Below, in pieces: positions 45,960 through 58,300 of a stretch of 64,000 nt of DNA. How positions within the stretch are numbered: position 1 is the stretch's first letter; every line of letters starts with the position of its first letter. Source of the DNA: Rhytidiadelphus loreus (lineage: Eukaryota > Streptophyta > Bryopsida > Hypnales > Hylocomiaceae); contig OX344761.1 of the NCBI GenBank assembly GCA_947034895.1, forward strand, positions 72,043,839-72,107,838, given 5' to 3'. The notes below the pieces were generated by a model. The model saw nothing but the letters and a program-made list of their open reading frames with translations. It searched no databases and was not told where the DNA came from. A program made the position numbers and the translations under genes.

Positions 45960-46885
45960 AATGCCTAAGGCAACAAACTTTGGTGTCTACAATACTTTGA
46001 GGTTAATTAAAACCTAGCCAAGTTGCTATTTTTTGTAGTTTATATTTTTTAAAAATTCTTTTTGAAGTCTGGTTTAGCATCAAAAATTCAATTTTGAAAA
46101 TAATTGATTATGATTTTTCTATTCAAGATTTTGTGGAAGTATATCCATTGCAATCTTGACTTTCCAAAGTGTTGAAGGCTCTTGGAAATGAGCCCCCCAA
46201 ATACACTCGATCTTGGAGAAAAAATCAAATTAGAAATTCATTTAAAAATTTATAGAGTGGATTTTGAGAAGCCATAAATTGATTGGAATTATGCATGTAA
46301 GGCCCTTTATTCTCATATTTTTTGGTGACCAAATTTTTAGATCTAACATGAGAAAAGAGGATTGAAAGACTTCAAATCACTTTTGCACTTAACACGCTTA
46401 TGATCAAACGTTATAATCTTTCAATTTGTAAGTGACTTTGGTGGGTTTTTTTCCTATGTGATCTCTAGCATGTTTAGTTTGAATTTGTATGGTTACAATT
46501 AAAAAAAAATCGACACAACTTATCAAATGTTAGCTTTTTGTTCAATTTAGAACAAATTCGTAGAAACTCAAAAAAGGCCTTGGGTATTTAGGGATTTTTA
46601 AGATGAAAATTATGAGGAGTTTTAGTATGTGGGTGGTTATGGAATCTCTACTTTGAGAGAAACTTGAAGTCCTTTACTTAACTCAATTTTCAATATTTTT
46701 GAAAAAAATAAAAAAACATTGGGTGTAGATTGTTTATTACAATATAACAACCACTGATATTGGCGTTTTTCAATTCCATAAATAAATTCTTAACAATTTA
46801 GTATTTTACTCTACTTCTTTCTACTTATTAAAATTTTCAATTATAAAAAATATAAAAAATATAAAAATATATTAAGATTTAAAAT
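45960..46885. other. AT-rich intergenic DNA without recognised genes
   Basis: Stop-dense in all frames; nothing recognisable. Confidence 0.5.
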
Positions 46886-46889
46886 TATT

Positions 46890-47030
46890 ATTATTATTAT
46901 TTTAAGAAAAAGAAATAATTATTATTTTAAGAAAAAGAAATAATTATTATTTTAAGAAAAAGAAATAATTATTATTTTAAGAAAAAAAATTAATTATTAT
47001 TCTAAGAAAAAAATATTATTATTATTTTCT
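46890..47030. repeat. 25-bp tandem repeat, about five copies
   Basis: The core TTTTAAGAAAAAGAAATAAT recurs at 46900, 46925, 46950 and 46975, with a decayed copy after. Adjacent TTA triplets suggest microsatellite origin. Confidence 0.85.
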
Positions 47031-47162
47031 GACGTAGTAGTCTTGTGGCCACATCAATAGGTTGACGTAGCTACGTTTCCACAGTTTGGGAACTACAAGG
47101 AACTCACACCCTTCTAAACAAGCTAAATCCCATCTAATGTCAAAATCTATACTCTATATATA

Positions 47163-47791
47163 CTCCCTTTGTTCTACTAAAAAACTCCCAAAACCTTCTC
47201 CTTGAAGGATTAACTATATTTTTAGTCTTTGTGCTAGTGATACATACATTTAGGAACTGGTAACCCATCTTTTAGATCTATGCAAAATCTCGAACTTAGA
47301 TGTTCAAGCACCCAAAATCTATGTAGAAAGTATCATATTTGAGCATTGTTTGTAAATGTTGCCAGCTTGTCATTCATGATAATTTAAAGGTTGGTGGCAA
47401 CAATGGGGTTGTAGAAATATATGCTCCCAATCTAAATATTGCAACAAAAAAACTAAACCTTCTTTATGAACAAATTTGTATAGTGCTGAAGTAGTCACTA
47501 AATCCATTGTCAATACAATCGTTTGAGGAAGCAACAATTACAAAGTGCCTCACATTACAAAAAACTACAAATGTTTGATTTTCAATAGCCCCACAGTACA
47601 AAAAAAATTTAAAAATTTAAAAAAATTTAAAAATTTTAAAAAATTTAAAATTTTAAAAAAAATTAAATCAAATTTTTTAATATTAAATTAAATATGGCCA
47701 ACAGTTATTCAATGGTTGAAATGAGTAAACACAACTTTTTAGTCGGACAAAAATTGTATTGGGTTTGGAGTTTTTTTAGTGAGACAGGGAG
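47163..47791. mobile_element. Stowaway/mariner-like element flanked by TA
   Basis: The left end CTCCCTTTGTTCTACTAAAA with AACTCCCAAAACC is inverted at the right end (GGTTTGGAGTTTTTTTAGTG, AGACAGGGAG). Both ends are flanked by TA. CTCCCTC-type termini and a TA duplication mark Tc1/mariner-derived MITEs in plants. At 629 bp it is long for a Stowaway and has no transposase frame; the inside contains AAATTT-rich filler. Confidence 0.75.
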
Positions 47792-47799
47792 TAATGCAA

Positions 47800-48645
47800 G
47801 AATCTTCTAAAAAATTGGTGAATGAAAAAATGCATTTTGAAGTGCTTGAATTGTATTTGCATTCATCTGTTGTTTGAAATTTGAACTCCTAGTCCTTAAA
47901 GGATTAATATTGTTCAAAGCAAAAGCAATTATCACACGCAACAAAATCAAGTTTTAAGAATTCAATATTAAAATCATGATATGTTGTGGAATGTACCTTA
48001 ACAAAGTTGTACCAATAAAAATTTGTATGAAAATTTTTGTTTTTCAATTCTCTCTAGCTCTCCGAAGTGTTGCATTGGCTGAAAATTGACAACTCCAGTT
48101 TAGGGTTAAGATTGTAGGCTAATGAATTAGTATTTCCAAAAACACTTCAATGACATTTGTGATTGTATGCAAGTGAGTTTTGATTTTTGTCAATTTCATG
48201 CATCAATTGCAGCTAAGTTGACGTGAAGTTGAAGAATCTTCTTTGAATATTGTATGCAAAAGTTATAAGATTCAAAGCTTTAATTGATTTTTTTTTTAAT
48301 CCATGCCCTATTTTCAATATCTTGGTGTTGACTATATAGAGTAATTGATAATGACTTAACCTCTAAAGGTTCATGACTATGTGTTCACCAAAATCACTCC
48401 AAAATTGTCATTTCTAGTGCAATGAGCTATATTGTAAAATATATCAATATCTTGCTTATCCAAACCTAGGATCTTCCATTAAACTATTACAAGAGTGTAT
48501 AGTAAAAATTTCAGAAAACTTTCCTAAGTAGATTATAAGACGTTTGTATTCAGTGCAAAAAACAAAGTTTTTTTTGTACCTTGCCATACTTCTTGGACTT
48601 CTTTTTTGGCACTACAACGTTTTGAGGTTTAAATTTCCTTTGTGG
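47800..48645. other. AT-rich intergenic DNA
   Basis: No gene. 47815-47905 is related to 6955-7050. The remainder shows nothing. Confidence 0.45.
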
Positions 48646-48649
48646 AGAA

Positions 48650-48985
48650 ATGAGTTGAGAATTTAGGAAAAAAATTTAAGAAAAAAATTTGATTTTCTTT
48701 CTTTAAAAAATGAAGTAGATGTAGATGGAAGATGGAAAATTAAATTAAATTTTTCAATAAAATGGAATTGAAACATGTCAATCATAATGGTGGGATTGAT
48801 GTAGCAAGTAAAATATACACTGTGAAGCTTTTGTTTTCAAAAATTGTGAAAATTGAATTCAGAAATAAATCCTATTTTATTATCTTCAAAAAAGATGCTA
48901 GCATGATTGACTTTAAGGCAAGACTCTTTATAACTTTCAAATCACCAATACAAATGGAATGAATTAAAGTTTTCTATGTGGACAT
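48650..48985 (+). repeat. Dispersed repeat family C, copy 3
   Basis: Aligns with 10860-11260 and 36365-36735 (GAGTTGAGAATTTAGGAAAA, ATGGAATTGAAACATGTCAA, TTCAGAAATAAAT, AAATGGAATGAATTAAA). Confidence 0.75.
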
Positions 48986-48989
48986 AAAT

Positions 48990-50600
48990 ATTCCTCTAAG
49001 AAGAAGAAATTAAAATATTTTATTTTGATAAATATTTGCATCTACTTTTGTTGCAAAAAAGTTTGAGCATTTTGCTCCCAAGCATTGATTCGAATAAAAC
49101 CAATATTCTCTAAAGCCATTACATTGCATTCCTTCAAAAAAAAAGTTTCAAAAGATCATAGTAGAATTCAACATTGTAAGGACCTCCCCCAAATGCTAAG
49201 AAATCCATTCCAAGGCTTTGAACCTTTAGTGGTCAAGATCAATACTATATGAGGGCATATTATTTTTTTATTAGATAGTTTGTTGTAGGTCATCCCAACT
49301 TATCTAAAAGAGATTTATGTTCTTCTATAGTCTGTTGTTGATATTTTAATAATTTGAAGTGATCATTCTTGGGTTATAAATTATGTTTGTTTGTTAAAAT
49401 TGATTTCAAAGATATAGTTGATTTAGTATAGTAATACAATTAGAGTGGGTTGGAAATCATTGAAAGCATATTGTTGTAAGGTTCATCTAAATTGCAACAC
49501 AATATTATTGCAAGATGAATTCATCGGATTTGCTTTGGACATGCTTTGACAATTAGAACTCTTTAGGGCTATGAAATGGTAGATAAATTGCTTACAAATA
49601 GTGTTCTTTGGATGGCAATATAATTAGTCTTTGAAAAGCTTCAAAGTTCATGTGCAAATGACAAGTATGCAATGCTTTGCATCACAACATTGACTCTTCT
49701 CAACAAATCAATGTCATATGAACTTTCAATTGCCTTTGAATCATCAGATACCTTGTAAAGATTATATATATGAAAGCATCCAAATATGTACTTGATTCTA
49801 CTACAAGTTAGCATGCACTATTGAAGCATTGTATAAATGAATTAAGAATTTTTCAAAGCATTATTTATTTATAGGTATACCCAATGGTAATGTTCAACTC
49901 TCATGTTTAGATTATGTGTGTATTGGGCAAGAATCTATTGGAATTGTACTTAGGTGTAAGTACCATATAACATCACTACCAATCTTTTGAATCTAACTAT
50001 CTAGAATGGACTAGATAACTCCATATATAACTTGAAAATAGAACTTTATGAAAAACAATATGTTGAACTATGGGAGTGGTGAGAGATGTTGTTTCCATAA
50101 TGAGGTTATACTTATGTCACTTAGCCTCGATGGTTAAATCTTATTCAATCACACCCAATTAAGGATTTGAAATGACACTATGCCATAAGATGAAAGAAGA
50201 TAAACTTCAATAATGAGATGTAACCATGCTCTTCATATCCAATGTGTATGAGCAACTTATATAGAAACTTGGAATTTCATTGAGGTTATAAGATACCAAC
50301 CTTGATATGGAAAGTGTTTTCCAAGTATATAGAAAAAATGCATTTTTTTCTTGCAAATCAAGATCTTCTTCAAAAGCTTGCTTGAAATTTGAAAAAAGCT
50401 TCTAAACTATGCACTTGACAAACTAAAATGTTTCATAAGTTGTAATCTAGCTGTTAAATTCCACATACAAATACGGGCACTCAATGTTAATGCCTTAAAA
50501 TATTTGCTTAGCTACAACCACTATACAAATGTTGAGTTTCTTGGCTTGTTGGCACTTCAATCCTTAAAATTCATGAATGTTACAAGCTACACGTGTAAGG
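48990..50600. other. AT-rich intergenic DNA without recognised genes
   Basis: No open frame above 60 codons and no repeat partner noticed. Confidence 0.45.
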
Positions 50601-50605
50601 TAACT

Positions 50606-50814
50606 CACTATAAGAAATTTGTATTTTTTGTGACATTTTCTTGATTTTAGGAGACAAATTTTTGTGGATGTTGCATAAAACAACTTGTTTTTTTTTATGT
50701 CACATAGGACATTATTATTGGTATAAAAACACAAGTTGTTTTATTCAATGTCTACAAAAATCTATCTCCTAAAATCATGAAAACATCACATAAAACATGT
50801 TTTTTTTTATAGTG
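50606..50814. mobile_element. CACTA-type fold-back MITE
   Basis: The 209-bp element begins CACTATAAGAAATTTG and ends TTTTTTTATAGTG, the En/Spm (CACTA) end pattern. Nearly the whole element is an inverted repeat: GACATTTTCTTGATTTTAGG and ACAACTTG on the left face CAAGTTGTTTT and CCTAAAATCATGAAAACATC on the right. The flanking triplets (ACT / AAT) do not match perfectly. No coding part. Confidence 0.8.
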
Positions 50815-50829
50815 AATGTATGTAATTGT

Positions 50830-51625
50830 GATTTGTTAGAAAAATCGCCCCTATTTAGATTATTGTCTAAAATGTAAGTCTTGTAAACAATTCAAATCTC
50901 TCCAACGACACATTGCAAGCATACATACAATTTTTTTCTTAATTAATTTTTATTGAATCTCAAAAGTTGAAACCGCAATTCACATAATTTGTGGCTTATA
51001 AATGTGTCTATCACTAGTTTATGTACTTATTATAAGGTCATAAGGTCAATGCAAATAGCTAAATACCAATTAAATGATTTTCAAAGTCAATTTATGCAAA
51101 TTACATTGTAATATATAGTATATTATCATATGAAGCATAATTTGGGGGATATTTATGTGTATTTAGCATATTATTAGCATATATCGTGGTATTTGGAGAT
51201 CTTCTACAACTTGGAATGTAACATTTCAGGTACCACTTGATGCTTTGCTAGATTCCTAACATCTACCAGGTTTGCACAAAGTTGTAGATTGGGACGGATT
51301 TCATATTATTCAAAATTATATGCTTAGAGTGATCACTTTTGTCTTTTCTAGGATCTAAGGGATTAATGTCATTGACTAGAGGCTAATGGTTTTCAAATAC
51401 GGAAAGGACCTCCACCAAATCTCATCCTACCATTTTGTATTACATTTGTGTAGCCATGTAAAATCAATAGCAAATATTGAATTAGTTTGAATCCTCACTT
51501 AAATTTGAGGACTTAAACTCATTTACTATCTTTGTTAGCACTAGGTGTCAATGTGCAAACAATCCATAATTTCCAAACAAATAAAATTTATAGTGACGCT
51601 AAGAATATAGATAACAATACTATTC
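50830..51625. other. AT-rich intergenic DNA
   Basis: Nothing recognised on either strand. Confidence 0.45.
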
Positions 51626-51629
51626 AGAA

Positions 51630-51923
51630 CATTAGATGAGATCCGTGGGCTGGAGGGCCGTTTCAGACATGTTCCTAGCTCCGTTCCCCTAGGCCTCATC
51701 GAACGCTTATGTCAAAAAAAAATATTTAATTTACAAAATTTAAAATTTAAAATTTTTTAAAATGAAAAACAAAGTTTTATTCTTATTTTTTTTAAATAAA
51801 AAAGTGATGTGGCAATCATTGTGCCACATCATCGCAACTTGCAAACTACAGTTTTGGCCAGTTTCATCTTGTTCCTGGATTGGGAACTCACTGCCCCCCA
51901 AAGTAGTAAAAAAACATCCAATG
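51630..51923. mobile_element. MITE family D, copy 2
   Basis: Begins CATTAGATGAGATCCGTGGG and ends AAACATCCAATG. Shares GGCCGTTTCAGACATGTTCC and a later GTGCCACATCA block with other copies. The interior is A/T-rich and non-coding. Confidence 0.6.
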
Positions 51924-52149
51924 ATAAGATCTCTATAAAAGTAGTTGGTAAAATATTTGTGACCTCAAGTACAAAAAATTTATTGCATTTATAAATCAAT
52001 TAGTATGGGTAACAATACCATTATTTGTGACTAGGAGTTACTACCTCTTTTGAGGTGATGGTGACAAACCATGTCAAAAACAATAAAAATCAACAATGAT
52101 TTATAAGAAGGGTACACATGTCAATTTTTCATTGGTTGTAAACATTTTA

Positions 52150-52481
52150 AACACAATATTCGTTATTTTGGGAGAATTCCATGATTTTGGGAGTATGCAG
52201 TTCAGCTCGGTTCGAGCTGATCTGCACCATAGATTGGGAAACTGGAATTTTCGAATGACCATAAATTACTCAAATTTTGTCCAAACTGGGCATATGAGGT
52301 GTTTTTTGACATCTACAGATTCCGTAGATGTCAAAAAACACCTCATATTCCCAGTTTGGACAAAATTTGAGTAAGTTATGGCCATTTGAAAATTCCAGTT
52401 TCCCAATCTGTGATTCAGATCAGCGCAAACCGATGTAAATTGGGAGATAGGAAAACTCCCAAAATAATGAATATCGTGTTT
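52150..52481. mobile_element. Long near-perfect hairpin, arms about 160 bp
   Basis: From AACACAATATTCGTTATTTT to its reverse complement (AAAATAATGAATATCGTGTT), both arms pair with few mismatches to a centre at 52317-52323, where GACATCTAC and GTAGATGTC enclose only 7 bases. Inner blocks such as TCAAATTTTGTCCAAACTGG and AACTGGAATTTTCGAATG have exact or near-exact partners. No open frame of note. It could be a young fold-back MITE or an inverted duplication able to make long double-stranded RNA. Confidence 0.9.
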
Positions 52482-52925
52482 TTACCCAAACTTTGAAAGG
52501 GGTACACTATCCATTATTCTGTTGAATGTAAAACTTGCATTCAATCCTAAATCCTAATCTCTTCAACAATCTTGTCTTCAATCTCATTTCTCCTTCTCCT
52601 TCTTTGTCTCCTTCTACCTCTTTCTTGCAACATTTGAAAAATAATAATTATACAACTGTCATAAAATTTTAGCATTCAGATTTCAAACACATTCTAATAC
52701 AAAATCTCTATATCATTCTATCTTTGTAATTATGATTTGAGTATCTTTGTAAACATGCAATTTTTTTCTACAAAATTTGTGCCATTTAAATTTGCCATTG
52801 TAACAAAATATGAGGTACAATGAACCTACAAAGGCTCTTATAAGAAATTGGCACTAAAAGAAAACAATACAAACACTCTTGAAATACCAGATCTTACTAG
52901 ACTAAACTTGAATCGCATAACTACT

Positions 52926-53160
52926 TAACCCCTTAACGCCTCAATCTTTTTTCAAATTTGGGCACATTTTTGTTTATATATTTCTACAGAAATATCATTT
53001 ACTGGAATTTCATGAAATTGGTCATCGAGGAAGGTTGTCTTTCCAAGATTCAAGTATTACATTGGATGAATGAGAAGTTAGTTGGACTAAACAGCGCCTC
53101 CAAGCCTTGCCTTCTATTCATCGTTTAGTATATGGACGTTGGAGCCCATAACTACTTAAT
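52926..53160. mobile_element. MITE family E, copy 1 (right end decayed)
   Basis: Matches 61837-62065 over about 230 bp (AACCCCTTAACGCCTCAATC, AAATATCATTTAC, ATTTCATGAAATTG, GGAAGGTTGTCTTT, ACATTGGATGAATGA). The right terminal repeat is degraded to GGAGCCCATAACTACTTAA. Confidence 0.75.
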
Positions 53161-53164
53161 CAAC

Positions 53165-54960
53165 TATGTTTTCAAGTATTGCCTTCAAAAAACGACGGTA
53201 CCAAAATACTAGTTTATGACAAGAAGTCAAGCAATCTTCTAGGGTCTCTATCTTATTCATTACTCTTCCTTTGTATATCAATGAATCAGTGCCATAACAA
53301 GACATTGAATAAATGAATAACAAACACAATTATTAATTGCTTTCTAAACCACGCCAACTCAATAGAAAATATGTCTCTAAAACTCACAAAAATAACACAA
53401 AATAGTGCAAAAAGATTTCTATTCAACAAGCTTCCAAATCAAGCTTCGAACAATCACCTCTCAAAGAAAAGAATCGACCTTCTCATTGGAAACTCCACAA
53501 ACAAACAAGAGCCAAAACTCTATTACAACAAACCCTAAAAATACAAAAGCTTTTGGATCTCGAACAAAGATTAGAGAGATAGAGCAACGTGCTACCTACA
53601 AGAGAGAGGATAGCTGGAGATGCAACAAGTTGTATGCAAATGTGTAATGCAAATGTTTTACACACAAATTCATATCCATGGCAAAAATCATAAATCAACC
53701 AACAGTAAACAAGTTTGATCAAGAGAGCATCTCATTAATTCATTAATTCCCCGCACCACTCCTAAATGACCTTAGGACCAAAATTCTTTGTCACTATTAA
53801 GAGTCCAATGAAAATTTCTTCAAAAAAATCTTATTTGTATTTTGTTGGTAGGGGAAGATTGCCAATTGCAACATCAAAATTGCATCCTCTAAAGTGGTGA
53901 GTCACAAGCGTGATTTTTGCAAGTGTGGGCAACTAATGGCTTCAATGACATTAAAAAAAAATTCCCATCACACAACAATGGACTGTGGTCTTGATTTTTT
54001 TCTATCTCATTGCACGATTGTTGGTTTTACATTGGGTTTGGAGTTTGGGGTTTCGTCAAGGTTGCTTACCTCTTTTGAGGAGATAGTATAGTGTATTGTG
54101 GCTATTACAGCCACTTTTGGATGCATAGTGACACTTTTGTCACTACGCACTCAAATTTTAAATTAATTAATTTTAAACTCCCCTCCCAAACCCCCCACCC
54201 CGGGTTTAAAAAAAAATTAATTAAAATTAATTTCTTAATTTTTCATCCCCCTCCCCCTACATGTAATTTTTTAAATGAGATTTACATGACAAACAATATG
54301 GGACAATGAAAATCCCTTATCCCATATCCATATATCATATTTGTATATCGTATCCGTATTGTATCCATATCCGTATTGTGCAATATTTCAATATCAAGTA
54401 TCTGTATTTTGGTTTTGAATCCGTATTTTGATTTTGTATTTGTATTTGTATTTGGATGGATGGCTTAGATTCAATCTCAAAGATCAACGGCTTAAGAATT
54501 TTTTGAGAAATCAACGGCAATTTGGAGGGGGAAGCATTTAAAAAAAAATCAAGGGCCTATTCATTTTTGGAAGAGGGGGGGGCAACTAATGGCAAACCAG
54601 ATGTGTGACTACCTCTTTTGGGTGCATAGTAGTAGAAGCAATCAAATGTGGTTACATTTGTTTGCTAGGGTTTGTTGAGCTAATTTAAGGTGAAATCACC
54701 TAAAATCATCCTTGTCCCCATTATTAACAAGTAGATTTTCATTGAAAGTGACCACCCAAGTGCTATTAAATTGTCCCCCCTTACTTAATTGCTATTAGTT
54801 TGACTATTGATTCTCTAGATTTTGATTTTACAATCAAGCTATGTGACAGTTTCAAAGACTTAAGGAATTTCTACTTTAAAAATTCATAGTTATTAAATGT
54901 CTTATCCAATTTTTTATTAATTAAAATAAATAAATCATGATTTTCAATTGCATACTTTTA
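53165..54960. other. Intergenic DNA with low-complexity tracts
   Basis: No supported gene. 54310-54450 is a degenerate array of ATCCGTAT/TTTGTAT words. 54160-54260 alternates ATTAATT and C-rich runs. The 80-codon frame at 53405 lacks any recognisable feature. Confidence 0.45.
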
Positions 54961-55044
54961 TGGTTTTGGGTGCTTTCATCTTAGTGAGCTACCAGAGGAT
55001 GTGATATTAAACAGGGTTGACGAGGTCAGGCGGTACTTTAAGTA

Positions 55045-55245
55045 ATGAAAAGAACAAGTCCTCCAGCATCCCCATTCACACATCCTCCACTTCCCGAAAC
55101 CCCGTTCACACCGCCTCTCCCTCGTGAAACCCCATTCACACCTCCGCCACCACACCACTCTCATACCAGAAGCTCGTCACCACTCTCGCGTTCGTCGCCA
55201 CGGCCCCCACCAAGCATCATCGTCTCCGGCGTGTTTCTTCCTTGA
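55045..55245 (+). other. Pro-rich upstream open frame with 30-bp tandem repeat
   Basis: An ATG at 55045 opens 66 codons, rich in Pro, Ser, Thr and His, ending 107 bases before the DUF1818 start and out of frame with it. Three 30-bp units (CCCC(A/G)TTCACAC...) at 55070-55157 make most of it. It could be an upstream ORF in the leader, or just GC-rich promoter. Confidence 0.35.
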
Positions 55246-55351
55246 TTCAAATCTCCATTTGCGAATCCTCACATTGCGCAACGTGCAATTTGCGACCAAC
55301 CCTGTTGCAATCCCTCAAAATTTCCTTTCATTCTTGGGTTACTAAAGCGCC

Positions 55352-58300
55352 ATGCATTCCACTGTGGCCACTTTCGGCCACCGTCTCCACCCTGCGCCGA
55401 CGCTCGTATCCTCGCGCGACTGCTGCTCCAGCACCAGCAGCACCAGCCGAATTAGTTTCCAAGTGGGAGTTTCTAGTGCTGTGACGAAGGCGACGTCGTT
55501 GCGAGCTTCAGCCGCGGCGAGACGCGGGCCGCAGGGCGAGCAGCGCTTCCCTGTGGGAGAGTACGGAGAGCGAATTGTGGTGGCGTCGTATGACGACGAG
55601 GAGGACGAGTACGGGGGCGACATAAAATTGGAGTGTGATGAGAGTGGGTGTGTGGTCGTGAAGACGACGTCCAAGACGCTGGAGGAAGAGTTCGACAAGA
55701 CGGGGTTTCTGTGTTGCGACTTGACAGGTTGGGGATCGAATATAATAGCCTCTTGAATTTGAATGCGAGTGGGGAATTGCAATGTAGGGTTTGGGAAATT
55801 GAGCTCATTTCTCATGCTTCGATGATTCCGAGGCGCAGAACAGAGTATGGCTCCCGATGTTTCGAATAGTGAATGTTCGTCAGGGATTGGAGGACGCTAG
55901 GTTGAATAGAATTTAAAGAGTAATGGGATAGCCCTAGGACGCGGTCAATCTTGAGGCATTACGTGGTTCGTGTGGAACCTACAGTGAATTGCAATGTGGG
56001 GTTCGGGAGCTTTGGCAGGGTTGCCCTCATTTCTCGTGCTTCGATGATTCCGAGGCGAGAAACAGAGTAGGGCTCCCGATACTTCGATTAGTGGATGTTT
56101 GTCAGGGATTGGAGGGAGCTTGGTTGTTTTGAATTCGAAGAGTACCGTAATGGGATAGCCCTAGGATGTGCAGAGTCTTTAGGCATTACATTGTTCCTGT
56201 GGAACCTACAGGGAATTGCAATGTGGGGTTTGGGGAGCTTTGACAGTGTTGCATTGATATCTACTTTGACCAATATTTTTTCGCTTCGATGATCTCAAGG
56301 CAAGGAAGAGAGGGTGTCTCCGGATGTTTCAAATAGAGAATGTTGTCAGGAGATGGGAGGGAGCTTAATTGGTTAGATTTTGAAAAAAGATGGGATGGGA
56401 TAGTTCTATGGTGTGTTGAAATTTGAGGCGTGTAGTGGTTTTCGTGTAGGGTGCTTCTATGCAGATGAGCCAGCGGCTGAGAATTCCTTCAAAGTGCTTG
56501 AAGGAGAAGGGTGGCGCTTGGGATATGAAACTGCACCGGAATCTGAAGAAAGCTTTTGTGCCATTGTAATAGCGTCGGACCTGAGTTCTTTGGGGGCATG
56601 TAGGGTGTCTCTATGTAAAAACTTCTGATGAGTAGTGCATTTGGTAGTGAATTCTTATACAACAAATTGCGTTTTACTTTTACTTTTGTGGTGATAGGTT
56701 GGAGCTGGTGGATGGAGCCTTGCCCTAACAGCATCGGAATTCAATGACTTCTGCTACCTTATACAGGTGTTGCATTGTCATATCCTAATTTTTTGCTAGA
56801 AAATAGACTGCATTTAACTTAGTAAGGCGGTGTCCTGGATTATCACTATTACTTGATGATAGTTTCATGAAGACTGCATGCTGGTGGGGTTTTGCAGACC
56901 TTGAGAAAGGGAATTTCGACCATGGATGAGGACGGTTTCATAGGGAAGGACGAAGTTGTCATGCAGGTTCGTTTGATGTACCACGTACAGCGTGTTTATC
57001 TCATTCCGCTTTGAGTGTGGACTTAGTAACAGGGTTTCAGTAAGATTAGACTGTTCCAAGATCTTTCGGACAAGCTAACATCATAAATCCATGTTTAGAA
57101 TCTCCTCCATGGTTCATCGGAGAATCACAATATGTGTTATCCCTGTAACCATTGGAAGATTTTCTTATGAATCGCGATGATCCTTTCTATGATGTCTAAT
57201 AGTTCCCGAAACAATCTAATTTAACTAAAATTTTTGTTGGTTTTTATCGAGGTCTGCAAGTTGAAAGTTAATTTGAATGCCAAAGTTACGTATGTTTCAG
57301 GCTGAACTAATCCAGATCGCTGACTTTTGAAATTTTCAGGTGGAGAGAGGTAGCCTTTGGATGGAATGCAGCATTCCTAAGAAGGGAGTTATGATATTTC
57401 AACATTTCTGGAAGGTAATATATCGCCGAGTAATTGAATTTGCACATGGAAGGCAGCTTGTCTGGGTATAGTTATTTGACAGCAATAATTTCTTTTGGAA
57501 GAAATTTCTTGTTGCTATTTTCTTTGTTTATTCTGGCATCACCTTGTCCAATGATGTGAGTTAGGAGCTGAGAAGAGTGAACATTGGCTGACCCTATTGC
57601 GGCTGTGTCGAGCAGCTTGGAAACAGAGCACTTGTTGACAGTCAACAGAAGACTGCTTTCAAGCTGCGGTTTCTTCTGTCAGCTGAATCAGGCAGACGAC
57701 AGGTACAGCAAGAAACTTTCAACCGGTACTACCGGCCCTTTATGCTATCACACATCGTCTATTTCGATGTAGTGTGAATACTGAAATGTAACCAGAGTGT
57801 CCTCATAATATTCAATATCAGTTGTGAGAACTCGCCCTTCTCCATTGTAAATATCATATAAAAAATCTCAAAAGTTTAACATTCACTGTACAGAGCATCA
57901 GCCGTTTTTTGGGGGGCCAAACTTCGACAGATTTCGACAGATTTTTGACAAGCCCAGAGGAAATTAAGGATTAAAATAACCAGATCTCGATGAAAATCTG
58001 TTGTAAGGTTTCTAAAATTGCATCGTAGCTACCAGGATAACTTAAGTATTATGCTTCAATCGAATTGATAACTTCAATCGAATTCTTGGTGCCACTCCCG
58101 AAAAAAAACGAAATGAAAAGAAAGAGAAAAAATTAGAAAAAGCTGAAGATCATGGTGCTCAATGTCTTCTTCTTGTACCCTTCGTTACCTGCCACCTGAG
58201 AAGAGGTGAACAGAAAGAATTCTATCGCCAAGGGTGTTGAGGCTGTCTCCTCCAGAATGATATGTTCATGCTGCTTCAATGGGGTTTAGTGACTCATTTT

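Noticed and set aside
53405..53647. 80-codon plus frame rich in Lys, Thr and Ser
   Set aside because: No recognised domain and typical of chance frames in A-rich DNA.
55342..55815. 157-codon minus-strand frame opposite DUF1818 exon 1
   Set aside because: Shadow frame; the plus strand gives a transit peptide and joins in phase to DUF1818 exons.
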